64,000 nt of DNA, taken from NCBI GenBank assembly GCA_034522075.1, contig JAXHLO010000026.1, forward strand, positions 120,322 through 184,321, in the 5' to 3' direction. Below are positions 45,570 to 54,408 of this stretch, piece after piece (the first letter of the stretch is position 1; each line of letters opens with the position of its first letter). Below the pieces are notes generated by a model, which saw nothing but the letters and a program-made list of their open reading frames with translations, was not told the DNA's origin and searched no databases. The position numbers and the translations under genes were made by a program. Origin of the DNA: UBA7803 sp034522075. GTDB lineage: Bacteria; Pseudomonadota; Gammaproteobacteria; Pseudomonadales; Azotimanducaceae.

Positions 45570-47300
45570 ATGTCCCGAGCGCAAACACTCCCGCGTCTGC
45601 TTCTGCTGCCCCTGCTGTGGGCCCTGCTCGCCTGCGAGCCGTCTGCACCGCCGAACACCAGCGCGCAACCGGATCAGCCAGGCACGGCCTTCGCCGGCGC
45701 CCTGGCCATGCCCGACGCGTTCAGCGCAGACGCCGCTCAGGATGTCCTCAACGCCGGCGGCAACGCCGTGGATGCCGCCATTGCCGCCGCCTTCGTGCTG
45801 GCCGTAACCCAGCCGGAAGCGGGCAACATCGGCGGCGGCGGCTTCCTGCTCGCCCATATGGACGGCGAGTCGGTTTTCCTCGACTACCGGGAGACAGCCC
45901 CCGCAGCCGCCCATCGCGACGTCTATCTGGACGCTGACGGCAACGTCATCGATGACGCCAGCGTGGTCGGCCGCCGCGCGGCCGGGGTACCCGGTACGGT
46001 GGCAGGCATGTGGGCCGCCCATCAGCGCTGGGGCACACGCCCATGGCGGGAACTGCTGGCACCCGCCATCAACCTGGCCAGAGATGGCTTCCAGGTACCG
46101 CCGCTGCTGGCCGCCAACGTCGCCGCTGAGGCTCCGGGTTTCGCGGACAGAACCAACTTCAATGAATACTTTGCAGCCATTGCGGCCGGTGAACGCTGGC
46201 AGCAGCCCGAACTCGCCGCCACCCTCGAGCGTATTCGTGACGCCGGGCCGGAGGATTTCTACCAGGGCGAGACTGCCAGGCTGCTGGCTGAAGACATGAG
46301 CGCCCACGGCGGGTGGATCACTGCGGAGGATCTGGCCGGCTACGAAGTCGCCTGGCGGAAACCGCTCACCGCCCCCTGGCGCGGCTTCGAGGTGGTGTCG
46401 GCGCCGCCGCCGAGTTCCGGGGGCTTCGGCGTCATTCAGCTGCTGAAGATGAAAGCCTGGCTGGACGACGAGTTCGCGGACACAGACATCAACTCAGCAC
46501 GCTACGTGCACCTGATCGCCGAGATGCAGAAGCGCGTGTTCGCTGACCGCGCGGAGTACCTGGGCGATGCCGATTTCGTCGACGTACCCATCGCCGCGCT
46601 GACCGATGAGGACTATATCCAGCGCCGTGCTGCCGAGGTGAACCTGAACGCCATCAGCTCGTCCTCCGTTGTGGAACCCGGCCTTCCCGAGGGCAGGCAC
46701 ACGACCCACTTCTCCATCGTCGACAAGAACGGCAACGCCGTCTCGAATACCTATACCCTGAACACGTCGTTCGGCAGCGGTGTCGTCGTGCCCGGGGCGG
46801 GTTTCCTCCTCAACAACGAAATGGACGACTTCAGCGCCAAGCCCGGGGTGCCCAATGTGTACGGGGTCATCGGCCGGGAAGCCAACGCCATCGAGGCAGG
46901 CAAACGGCCTCTGTCGTCCATGTCTCCCACCCTGCTGCTCGAGGACGGCCGGGTGCGCATGGCCGTGGGCACTCCGGGGGGCTCGACCATATTCGGCTCG
47001 GTGTTTCTGACCATCGCCGCCATCGTCGACGGCGGCCTCACTGCCGCCGATGCCGTAGCGCTGCCGCGCTTTCACCACCAACTGCTGCCGCCCGACCTCG
47101 TGACTTTCACGCCCAGCCGGCCGCTGCCGCCCCAGACCACTACCGATCTGGAACAGATGGGCTATCGAGTGGAGCCCCACGGCTGGGAGTTCGGCGACGT
47201 GCAGGTGGTGTGGTTCGACGGCACGAGGTGGCAGGCGGCGGCAGACCCGCGTCATCGCGGCACGGCGAGGGTTCTCGGGGACGCGGCGAGGGAGCCCTGA
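45570..47300 (+). CDS. Gamma-glutamyltransferase, lipoprotein form (copy 1)
   Basis: 576 residues. A lipoprotein signal with lipobox LLAC (Cys about 22) anchors it in the envelope. The NTN-hydrolase precursor has the usual AADVLNAGGNAVDAAIA-like region, GNIGGGGFLL, DYRETAPAAAHRD, AGVPGTVAGMW and PPPSSGGFGVIQLL. The autoprocessing Thr lies in EGRHTTHFSIVDKNGNAVS near residue 378, followed by LNNEMDDFS and KRPLSSMSPTLL, which contain the glutamate-binding residues. It cleaves glutathione and other gamma-glutamyl compounds. A second, diverged copy lies 2 kb downstream on the same strand. Confidence 0.93.
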   Translation: MSRAQTLPRLLLLPLLWALLACEPSAPPNTSAQPDQPGTAFAGALAMPDAFSADAAQDVLNAGGNAVDAAIAAAFVLAVTQPEAGNIGGGGFLLAHMDGESVFLDYRETAPAAAHRDVYLDADGNVIDDASVVGRRAAGVPGTVAGMWAAHQRWGTRPWRELLAPAINLARDGFQVPPLLAANVAAEAPGFADRTNFNEYFAAIAAGERWQQPELAATLERIRDAGPEDFYQGETARLLAEDMSAHGGWITAEDLAGYEVAWRKPLTAPWRGFEVVSAPPPSSGGFGVIQLLKMKAWLDDEFADTDINSARYVHLIAEMQKRVFADRAEYLGDADFVDVPIAALTDEDYIQRRAAEVNLNAISSSSVVEPGLPEGRHTTHFSIVDKNGNAVSNTYTLNTSFGSGVVVPGAGFLLNNEMDDFSAKPGVPNVYGVIGREANAIEAGKRPLSSMSPTLLLEDGRVRMAVGTPGGSTIFGSVFLTIAAIVDGGLTAADAVALPRFHHQLLPPDLVTFTPSRPLPPQTTTDLEQMGYRVEPHGWEFGDVQVVWFDGTRWQAAADPRHRGTARVLGDAAREP

Positions 47301-47340
47301 GAAACTCCCAATCGCCGCGCCTCGGGTTCGGGCCAGGGAA

Positions 47341-47436
47341 TTACACCTTCCTGGCTTTCTTGGCCTCCCGACGCTCTTTCAGCGTCTTGGTGGGTTTCTT
47401 TTTCGAATTCTTTTTGCTGTCCATGCCTTTGCTCAT
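47341..47436 (-). CDS. Small basic conserved protein
   Basis: 31 residues from the ATG at 47434-47436 with AGAGGT upstream. Almost entirely Lys/Arg/Ser/Thr: MSKGMDSKKNSKKKPTKTLK at the start, then a short E/R/A/K helix. Small Lys-rich proteins of this type with a KKKPxKTLKEKR-like core are common in proteobacteria and have no assigned function. RNA or ribosome binding is plausible from the charge. Lies antisense between the two gamma-glutamyltransferase genes. Confidence 0.7.
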   Translation of the reverse strand: MSKGMDSKKNSKKKPTKTLKERREAKKARKV

Positions 47437-47619
47437 GATGACCTCTGCTTTGCGGGTACCGGCGTGCGGCGACCGGCGTAACGCCACCATAGCACCAAAC
47501 CGAGAACCGCGGTCGCCAGGCCGCCTGCCTCGAGTGTACACGGCTGACGGCACAGCAAACGTGCAATCGGACTTGCAAGCCTGATATCTTGCCCGATCAG
47601 TTCATTGCCGGATGTCTTC

Positions 47620-49350
47620 GTGCGTAAATATGTTTCTCTGATCCTGCTGCTCGGGCTCGCCGCCTGCAGCGTTGAACCCACCGACACGAGCGCTGACGAT
47701 GCAGCGAGCCCATGGCCCCACGGCGCCATGGTGAGCGCGGCCAATCCGTATGCCGCACAGGCTGCGGCCGACATGTTGCAGGCCGGCGGCCATGCCGTAG
47801 ACGCCGCCATTGCCGCCCACGCCGTCCTCGGGCTGGTGGAGCCGCAAAGCTCCGGTCTCGGCGGCGGCGCGTTCATGCTCGTCTATCAGCAGACAGACGA
47901 TTCGATCGTCGCCTATGACGGCCGGGAGACAGCCCCGGCTGCTGCGACCGAGGACATGTTCGTGGTGGACGGCGAACCGCTGCCTTATCTGAAAGCCTGG
48001 CAGAGCGGTATTTCTGTCGGTGTGCCCGGCGTGATCGCGCTGTATCACGACACCCATGCCGAGCATGGCCGGCTCGACCTCGCCACGGTACTGGCGCCGG
48101 CCATCGAACTCGCCCGGGAAGGATTCGTCGTATCGCCCCGGCTGGCGGACTTTCTGGTACGCCTGCGCGAGTACATACGTCTCGACGAGAATCCGGATAC
48201 CGCCGGCTATTTCTACCCCGACGGCGAGCCGCTGCCGGAGGGCTTCGTGCGCAGCAACGAAGCCTATGCACAGACCCTGGAGGACTTCATCAGCAAAGGG
48301 CCCGCTGCATTCTATCGCGGCGACCTGGCACACGAGATCGTTGCGGCGGCTCGCGCCGAACCTCTGCCCGGCACTCTGTCACTGGAGGATCTGGTCAACT
48401 ACCGGGTCGAACGCCGCGAAGCGCTGTGCGCACCGGTTCCACCGCAGCGGATCTGCGCCATGCCGCCGCCCTCTTCCGGCCTGGCACAGATCATGATCCT
48501 GGGCCTCTACGACCGTATCGCGGCAGACCTGGCAAGCGACACTGAAACCGCCCGCTGGTCTGCATTCGTCGACGCTCAACGCCTGGCCTATGCCGACCGG
48601 GACCACTACGTCGCCGACGCCGACTTCGTCGACGTACCCGTAAACGACCTGATCTCCCCACGCTACCTGGATGCCCGGGCAGACCAGCGGTCAGAACCGG
48701 CGGCGGCACCGGCCACCGGCGATCCGGGTGCCGTGCTGCGCGGCGAGCCCCTGCTCGGGCGCTGGGCAGCCGATTCCACGCAGCCGATGCCGAGCACCAG
48801 CCACCTGTCCGTCATCGACAGCGACGGCAATGCCGTCTCCCTGACCGCCTCCGTGGAGTCCGTGTTCGGTTCGTCACGGTGGGCCGGCGGATTCCTGCTC
48901 AACAACCAGCTCACCGATTTCGCCAGAGATCCATCGGCAACCGACACATCGGCCGCGAATCGGGTGGAACCGGGCAAACGGCCGCGCTCCTCCATGTCCC
49001 CGACCATGGTTTTCGACGGCAACGGGCGGCTGCAGATGATCACCGGTTCGCCCGGCGGCAACTCTATCGTCGCTTATGTGGCGAAGTCGATCGTCGGCGC
49101 CCTGCGCTGGGATCTCTCGGCTCAACAGGCCATCGATCTGCCCAACGTGGTTGCGCGGGGGCGCGAGGTACGCGTGGAAACCGGCGTCCCGGGCGGCTCG
49201 GAGCTGGCCGACGCATTGGCCGACCAGGGCTACCCCGTGGAGGAGCGGGAAGGCGAGAACTCCGGGCTGCACGTCCTGCTGGTCACCGACGACGGTGTGA
49301 CCGGCGGCGCGGATCCCCGTCGCGAAGGCCAGGTGATACCGGTCCGCTAG
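47620..49350 (+). CDS. Gamma-glutamyltransferase, lipoprotein form (copy 2)
   Basis: 576 residues from a GTG at 47620, chosen because it places a lipoprotein signal (KYVSLILLLGLAAC) at the very N-terminus; a TTG at 47605 is possible. It shares the architecture of copy 1: AADMLQAGGHAVDAAIAA, SSGLGGGAFMLVY, YDGRETAPAAATED, GVPGVIALYH, PPPSSGLAQIMIL. The processing Thr lies in PSTSHLSVIDSDGNAVS near 392, then LNNQLTDFA and KRPRSSMSPTMVF. DxxD-type substitutions and a longer insertion near 355-375 distinguish it. Its stop overlaps the convergent ATPase gene by four bases. Confidence 0.9.
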   Translation: MRKYVSLILLLGLAACSVEPTDTSADDAASPWPHGAMVSAANPYAAQAAADMLQAGGHAVDAAIAAHAVLGLVEPQSSGLGGGAFMLVYQQTDDSIVAYDGRETAPAAATEDMFVVDGEPLPYLKAWQSGISVGVPGVIALYHDTHAEHGRLDLATVLAPAIELAREGFVVSPRLADFLVRLREYIRLDENPDTAGYFYPDGEPLPEGFVRSNEAYAQTLEDFISKGPAAFYRGDLAHEIVAAARAEPLPGTLSLEDLVNYRVERREALCAPVPPQRICAMPPPSSGLAQIMILGLYDRIAADLASDTETARWSAFVDAQRLAYADRDHYVADADFVDVPVNDLISPRYLDARADQRSEPAAAPATGDPGAVLRGEPLLGRWAADSTQPMPSTSHLSVIDSDGNAVSLTASVESVFGSSRWAGGFLLNNQLTDFARDPSATDTSAANRVEPGKRPRSSMSPTMVFDGNGRLQMITGSPGGNSIVAYVAKSIVGALRWDLSAQQAIDLPNVVARGREVRVETGVPGGSELADALADQGYPVEEREGENSGLHVLLVTDDGVTGGADPRREGQVIPVR

Positions 49351-51521
49351 TCCGCGGCGCGTCCCTCGCCGGACATCGGCAGCAGGCGCCGGGCAAACCG
49401 GTCGAGGTCGCTCATGCTGTGCAGATCGTGGGTAAAACGCGGCACCCTGTGCAGGGGCAACTGGCGCGGCTGCAGTTGCTGCAGCGCCGTTCGATCCGCC
49501 TCGGACAGCGCCGCGGCATCCAGCCAGGCCTGTGTCAGCCGCTCAGGCAGGAGCTCATCGGAGAAGGCCCGGTCGCCGGCTTTGGCCAGCACGGCAAGAT
49601 CGGCATCCGTCAGCGCCGGGGCACCGGTCAGCGGATCGAGCCCAGCACCGGCAGCCGGTGCTTCGTGCACCCGATTGGCCAGCACACCGGCGATGCTCAT
49701 GCCGTCCCGGTGCAGGCGGGTAGCAAACTGGGTCACCTGCGCCAGGCTCGCCGGCTCCGGCGCGCACACCAGCAGGAACGCCGTGGCGGGATCACGCATG
49801 AGGGCCTGCACCCGATGAGAGCGTTCCTTGAAGCCCTCGAACATACCGGAGAATGCGAGCAGGAAATCGGACAGATCGGCCAGCATCTGCACACCGGTGA
49901 AGCGTTCCATGAACTTCAGGGCAACGGCTGACGACTGCCGGAACAGATTGAACTGCGCCCGGGCCGCGAGGCCATAGGGCCGCACCAGCATGCGGGTCAT
50001 GGAGCCATCCAGCAGACTGATCATGCGCGCCGGAGCGTCGAGAAAGTCCAGCGCGTGCTGCGACGGCGGAGTATCGACGATCAACAGGTCATGGTCGGCG
50101 GAAGCGGCCGCTTCCAGAACCCGTTCCATGGCTACCAGCTCCCGTGACCCGCCCAGCGAGGACGAGAGCTGCTGATAATAGTGATTGGCAAAGATGGCCT
50201 CCCGGACCCGGGCATCCGGCGCATAGCTCTCGACGAGCCGGTCGAATGCCCGTTTGCTGTCCAGCATCATGGCCCACATCTCACCCGGAGCATCCAGCGG
50301 CACCTGCCGCGCTTCGTGGTCGAGTTCGTCCAGACCCATGGCCTGCGCCAGACGCCGCGCCGGATCAATGGTCATGACCTGAACCCTGCGCCCCGCCCGT
50401 GCTGCCAGGATTCCCAGTGCCGCGGCACTGGTGGTTTTGCCGACTCCGCCGCTGCCGCAACAGACGATGATGCGCCGGCTGGCTACCAGCTTCTGCAGGT
50501 CGAGTTCGGGCGCTTCACCGGCCTCATCACGGCTCACCGCGTCCGCCGCGACGCCGGAGCGAGTACGGCCAGGGCTGGCGCTGTCCGGACGGACCGGTAC
50601 CGGGCTGGCGAACAGTGGCGCCAGATACGGTGCCACGTCCTCGATCAGTGCGTCGCCGTCATAAGCGTGCTGAACAATCCGCGGCACCGCCACCGTGTCT
50701 ACCCCGAGGCCCTGCAGGGGCCGCAGCGACTCATCCTGCGAGGCACATTCGGCTAGCTCATTCCGGCCTGCGGCCAGCATTCCGGCGGCGGCCTGCGACA
50801 GGCTGTCGGCGCGTTCCAGGGACCCCGCAGCAGCCAGCTCGCTGTCGGCAAACCGCCGCGGCAGCCGTCGGTTGACCAGCACCGCGGCGAGCCCCATGCG
50901 CAGCTCGTCACGGCACAAGGACACGGTTTCCATGGCTTCACGCAGCGGCATGTCTTCAGCCAGGGTAGCCACGAGAATCCGCGTTCGATCCGGATCCAGC
51001 AGCAGATCCTCGATTTTGCGCGCGTTGTGATTGAGCGGCCCGACCCGCACTGCACGCTGGGTGGCGGCGGGCACCGCCAGCAGGTTCTTCAGATGCCCGG
51101 TCGACGGCGCATCGAAAATCACCCGGTCGTATGCGCTCTGCATGGCCAGGTTGTAAAGCTTACCCAGGCACATGAGCTCCTCGAAGCCGGGCGCGGCCGC
51201 CGCGAAGTCGTGAAACATGCGCCCTTTGAAAAAAGCCTCGTACATGGCACCGAACGGCAGGCTGCGGCGGGCGTATTCGGCGGCCGCCTGAAAGGCATCC
51301 ACACGGCTGACGGCGAAGCCATGGCTGGTCTGCGCAGGTTTGTACGCCAGCGGTACGTCGATGACGGGATGGCGTTCCGAGCGGGTATCGAGGGTCACCA
51401 GAACGGTGCGCAGACCGCGCTCTGCGGAGCACCGGGCCATGCCTGCAGCCAGTACGGATTTACCGACCCCGCCCTTACCGGTCACGATGAGGAGCCTGTG
51501 CTGGTCGGCAATCTCTGACAT
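49347..51521 (-). CDS. Tandem ArsA/GET3-type ATPase, two P-loop domains in one protein
   Basis: About 724 residues from the ATG at 51519-51521; a GTG at 51533 would add four. Domain 1 has the deviant Walker A GKGGVGKSVLA near residue 16 and FDAPSTGHLKNLL. Domain 2 starts near 355 with GSGGVGKTTSAAALG, then IDPARRLAQAMG and VDTPPSQHALDFLDAP. Both signature lysines are present, so both sites may hydrolyse ATP. The domain pair corresponds to the two separate ArsA-like ATPases known in actinobacteria (Rv3679/Rv3680 type) but is fused here. ArsA itself needs an arsenite site with Cys residues that is not apparent. Role unknown. Confidence 0.87.
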   Translation of the reverse strand: MSEIADQHRLLIVTGKGGVGKSVLAAGMARCSAERGLRTVLVTLDTRSERHPVIDVPLAYKPAQTSHGFAVSRVDAFQAAAEYARRSLPFGAMYEAFFKGRMFHDFAAAAPGFEELMCLGKLYNLAMQSAYDRVIFDAPSTGHLKNLLAVPAATQRAVRVGPLNHNARKIEDLLLDPDRTRILVATLAEDMPLREAMETVSLCRDELRMGLAAVLVNRRLPRRFADSELAAAGSLERADSLSQAAAGMLAAGRNELAECASQDESLRPLQGLGVDTVAVPRIVQHAYDGDALIEDVAPYLAPLFASPVPVRPDSASPGRTRSGVAADAVSRDEAGEAPELDLQKLVASRRIIVCCGSGGVGKTTSAAALGILAARAGRRVQVMTIDPARRLAQAMGLDELDHEARQVPLDAPGEMWAMMLDSKRAFDRLVESYAPDARVREAIFANHYYQQLSSSLGGSRELVAMERVLEAAASADHDLLIVDTPPSQHALDFLDAPARMISLLDGSMTRMLVRPYGLAARAQFNLFRQSSAVALKFMERFTGVQMLADLSDFLLAFSGMFEGFKERSHRVQALMRDPATAFLLVCAPEPASLAQVTQFATRLHRDGMSIAGVLANRVHEAPAAGAGLDPLTGAPALTDADLAVLAKAGDRAFSDELLPERLTQAWLDAAALSEADRTALQQLQPRQLPLHRVPRFTHDLHSMSDLDRFARRLLPMSGEGRAAD

Positions 51522-51613
51522 CTGCCGGCACACTAACTCAGATCTGCCGGCGACGGTATGGCACCGCGTTCAGGATCGTGCAGAATACCCGGCATTGTCA
51601 TCGGACCGCCTCT

Positions 51614-52384
51614 ATGGACACACGCCAGGTCACTGCCAGGAATTATTCCGAAGCATCGGAGAACAAGATCCACAGCGACGAGATCGCCCGCCGCTACGGC
51701 TTTCGCGGCGCCCTGGTCCCTGGGGTGGCTGTCTTCGGCTATCTCACCTACCCCCTGGTAGAGCGCCACGGCGAGGGCTGGCTGGCCCACTCGGCCAGCG
51801 AAGTCAGGTTCCTGAAGCCCGCCTATGAAGGCGATCGTCTCACCATAGAACTCGACGAACAGCACGACGAATCGCTGACCCGCTGTGTGAATCAGGACGG
51901 CACGCTGCTGGCAGAACTGCGAACGCGTCTGGACCCGATACCGGCCCCCGAGTCGCAGTCGGTCTTCGATGCTCCAGCCAAGGACTCTGAGCGCGTCGAC
52001 ATGACCTGGGATGCCGTGGTGGAAGGCCAGCCGTTCCAACCCTGGCACTGGCAGATTACCGAGGACGGTAATCGCACCTTCGCCGAACGCGTGGCTGACG
52101 ATCTGGACATCTACCGCACTGCTGCTCATCCCCACTGGCTGCTCGGCATCGCCAATCGGGCTCTGACCCGCGAGTTCATCATGCCGGCCTGGATTCATGT
52201 GGGTTCCGAGATGCGCTTCCACAAACTGCTCAAGGTCGCTGATACGGTGGAGGTGCGAGCCGTGCCCCTGCAGAAATGGGAGCGCAAGGGACATCAGTTC
52301 GTAAAGCTCTATCTGGCGCTGCACCGGGGCCAGGACATCACCACCGAGTTTTTCCACACAGCCATCTTCCGGGTGGCCGAATGA
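51614..52384 (+). CDS. MaoC-like hotdog-fold dehydratase family protein
   Basis: 256 residues from the ATG at 51614. Two hotdog-type halves: NYSEASENKIHSDEIARRYGFRGALVPG in the N-terminal half places the hydratase-like Asp/His segment near 20-40, and the C-terminal half has HPHWLLGIANRALTREF and HVGSEMRFHKLLKVADTVEVRA. It resembles double-hotdog enoyl-CoA hydratase-like proteins, though the exact catalytic pair is not certain. purN overlaps its stop, so the two are cotranscribed. Confidence 0.8.
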   Translation: MDTRQVTARNYSEASENKIHSDEIARRYGFRGALVPGVAVFGYLTYPLVERHGEGWLAHSASEVRFLKPAYEGDRLTIELDEQHDESLTRCVNQDGTLLAELRTRLDPIPAPESQSVFDAPAKDSERVDMTWDAVVEGQPFQPWHWQITEDGNRTFAERVADDLDIYRTAAHPHWLLGIANRALTREFIMPAWIHVGSEMRFHKLLKVADTVEVRAVPLQKWERKGHQFVKLYLALHRGQDITTEFFHTAIFRVAE

Positions 52385-52980
52385 TACGTATCGCCATACT
52401 GGCCTCTCATGGCGGGACCATTCTGCAGGCTGTCCTGGACGCCTGCGCGTCGCGGGAACTGAATGCACAAGTCGTGCTGGTTATTTCCAACAACAGCAAT
52501 TCCGGCGCCATGCAGCGGGCACAGGCCGCTGGAGTCGCTACCGCTCACCTGAGTTCCGCCACTCATCCGAACCCCGAAGACCTGGATGCCGCCATGGCCC
52601 GTGCCCTGCGGGCAGCCGGTACGGACTGGGTGCTGCTGGCCGGCTACATGAAAAAGCTCGGTGCCACAGTACGCAACGCCTACCGCGAGCGCATCATCAA
52701 CACCCATCCGGCATTGCTGCCGAAATTCGGCGGTGAAGGCTTCTACGGACGCCGCGTTCACGAAGCCGTCCTGGCCGCCGGCGAAACCGAAACCGGGGCG
52801 ACCCTGCACCTGGTGGATGCACACTACGACTCCGGTCCCATTCTGGCGCAGGTTCGCGTACCCGTACGTCCTGACGACGACGCCGCCGCCCTGGAGGAGC
52901 GGGTCAAAGTCGCCGAACGCAAGCTGGTGGTGGCGACCCTGGCGGAGCTCGCACAACCGCCGGCCGCAGCAAACAGTTGA
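52381..52980 (+). CDS. purN: Phosphoribosylglycinamide formyltransferase
   Basis: 199 residues from the ATG overlapping the MaoC stop. It transfers formyl from 10-formyl-tetrahydrofolate to GAR in purine synthesis. Typical segments are ILASHGGTILQAVLDAC, ISNNSNSGAMQRA, LAGYMKKLG, the active-site IINTHPALLPKFGGEGFYG with catalytic Asn and His (about 105-125), ETGATLHLVDAHYDSGPI with catalytic Asp near 144. The usual purM partner is not adjacent. It is an odd operon companion of a MaoC gene. Confidence 0.9.
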   Translation: MIRIAILASHGGTILQAVLDACASRELNAQVVLVISNNSNSGAMQRAQAAGVATAHLSSATHPNPEDLDAAMARALRAAGTDWVLLAGYMKKLGATVRNAYRERIINTHPALLPKFGGEGFYGRRVHEAVLAAGETETGATLHLVDAHYDSGPILAQVRVPVRPDDDAAALEERVKVAERKLVVATLAELAQPPAAANS

Positions 52981-52989
52981 TGCTGCTTC

Positions 52990-53110
52990 GGTAGATTCGA
53001 GGAAGGAAGAGGAGAGGCACCCAGCCCGAGGGGAGAGGAAAGACTGGGTGCCTCCCGGATCCCTAAGGATCCCAACGCCGGTGTAGGTCTTTAGGGGAGA
53101 GAGTCGACAA
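52990..53110 (+). ncRNA. Candidate GGA-rich small RNA (RsmY/CsrB-like), speculative
   Basis: The 325-base gap between purN and the LLM gene has no convincing ORF. It holds an 11-bp perfect stem, GAGGCACCCAG (53014-53024) with CTGGGTGCCTC (53044-53054), around a 19-nt purine loop, then GGATCC-CTAA-GGATCC (53057-53072). Eight GGA triplets occur within about 110 bases, several of them in loops, as in CsrA/RsmA-sequestering RNAs. No promoter or U-tract terminator was recognised, so the call is tentative. The remaining 200 bases show nothing. Confidence 0.25.
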
Positions 53111-53305
53111 CCGGGCGTCGCATTACTCTTTGCAGGTGGCGTGCCAACTCTTGAGGTTCGCTCGAGACCCTCTATTTTCAATGGGTTAGGCGGATCCAGG
53201 GTGGCTTGAATTGCTCAGTGGGCTCGGCGATCCGCACCACTCTGGGGCATATCTTTGCTGCCCTGCACCATGGCGTAGCCGACGCATGATCGCAGACGCA
53301 TCGAG

Positions 53306-54364
53306 CTACAGGCGAAAGACCCGGGCCCAGTCGTCCAGCGCGGCTTCCTGACCTTCCACGATCTGCACCGTGAGCTGCGTATAGCCGGCCTCACCCAACC
53401 GATCCACACGCCTTTGCAGCGTTTCGATATCACCGGTAAAGGTCATCGATTCGATGAGATCGGCCGTGATCAGAAAGCGTTCGTCATCACGCACGAACAT
53501 GAGGTGTCCGCGGTGGTTGTGCAGATGCCGACGTCTGGCGGGATAGCTCTGATATACCTCGCGATACTGCTCCAGACGATCGCTGAGGTCTTTGCCGATG
53601 ATCGACTCCATGGAACCCGGCTCCGTCGTCTCCACCAGATTGTGAAAGAACACGGCCACGCTGGGGCCGGCCTGGTCGATGACGCGCGCCGAGTCACAGG
53701 CTTCCCCCGGCTCCAGCACCGCGCCCAGAAAGAACAGTGTGGCGTACAGATCCGACCCTGCCCGGCCCGCTTCCTGCCAGGTTTGCTGCATCGACTCCGC
53801 GGTCCGGACCGCCGCCGCTTCATTGCCATAGAAATTGAGCCAGCCGGCACCCAGCTCTGCCGTCAGTCGCCGCGACCTGGGCCCCATGGCGGAAACATGC
53901 AGCGGAATTGGATCATGCAGGTTGATCAGTTCCAGGTCCGGATTGAGAAAGCCTATGTCATGCTGCGGCCTCTCCGGCGGCCATCCCGCCCGCTCATTGC
54001 GCAGCAGCGCCATTACCCGCTCGACATAGTCCTGCATCCGGTTCAGCGGGATTGCCCGTTGAGCCATGGTTCGACGCCCGGTAAAGCCGCTGCCCACGCC
54101 GAAGTCGATCCGCCCCGGTGCAATCTTGTTCAATGACGCCAGCGCGTTCGCCGTCACCGGTTCGATGCGATTCGACGGTATCAGTACACCCGTGCCAAGA
54201 CGGATGCGCTCCGTATGCATCGCCGCCATGGTCATGCCGATGAATACGTCCGGATTGAGCAATTGTGTGTCGTAGAACCATGCATGGCTGAAGCCGAGCG
54301 CCTCCGCTCGAGCTACCGTCTTCCATGACTCGGTACTGGTGGCCAAGGCGATACCGAAATCCAT
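53306..54364 (-). CDS. LLM-class flavin-dependent oxidoreductase (F420/FMN type)
   Basis: 352 residues from the ATG at 54362-54364 after a GGGAGGGGAG site. Luciferase-like TIM barrel: DFGIALATSTESWKTVARAEALG, FSHAWFYDTQLLNPDVF, RLGTGVLIPSNRIEPVTANALASLN, GRIDFGVGSGFTGRRTM and PLHVSAMGPRSRRLTAELGAGW. The Mer-like branch of this family often uses F420, but FMN cannot be excluded. It follows the HisN-type gene on the same strand with a 44-base gap. Confidence 0.87.
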   Translation of the reverse strand: MDFGIALATSTESWKTVARAEALGFSHAWFYDTQLLNPDVFIGMTMAAMHTERIRLGTGVLIPSNRIEPVTANALASLNKIAPGRIDFGVGSGFTGRRTMAQRAIPLNRMQDYVERVMALLRNERAGWPPERPQHDIGFLNPDLELINLHDPIPLHVSAMGPRSRRLTAELGAGWLNFYGNEAAAVRTAESMQQTWQEAGRAGSDLYATLFFLGAVLEPGEACDSARVIDQAGPSVAVFFHNLVETTEPGSMESIIGKDLSDRLEQYREVYQSYPARRRHLHNHRGHLMFVRDDERFLITADLIESMTFTGDIETLQRRVDRLGEAGYTQLTVQIVEGQEAALDDWARVFRL

Positions 54365-54408
54365 TCTCCCCTCCCTGTGTCCTCGACCCGGCGGCGTCCC
54401 CACACCGC

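Noticed and set aside
47437..47604. Minus-strand small hydrophobic ORF (IGQDIRLASPIARLL... WWRYAGRR) upstream of the 31-residue basic protein
   Set aside because: Has a plausible transmembrane segment, but no ATG or GTG start and no ribosome site was found.
53014..53072. Rho-independent terminator after purN
   Set aside because: The stem is strong but the loop is 19 nt and no U-tract follows on either strand.
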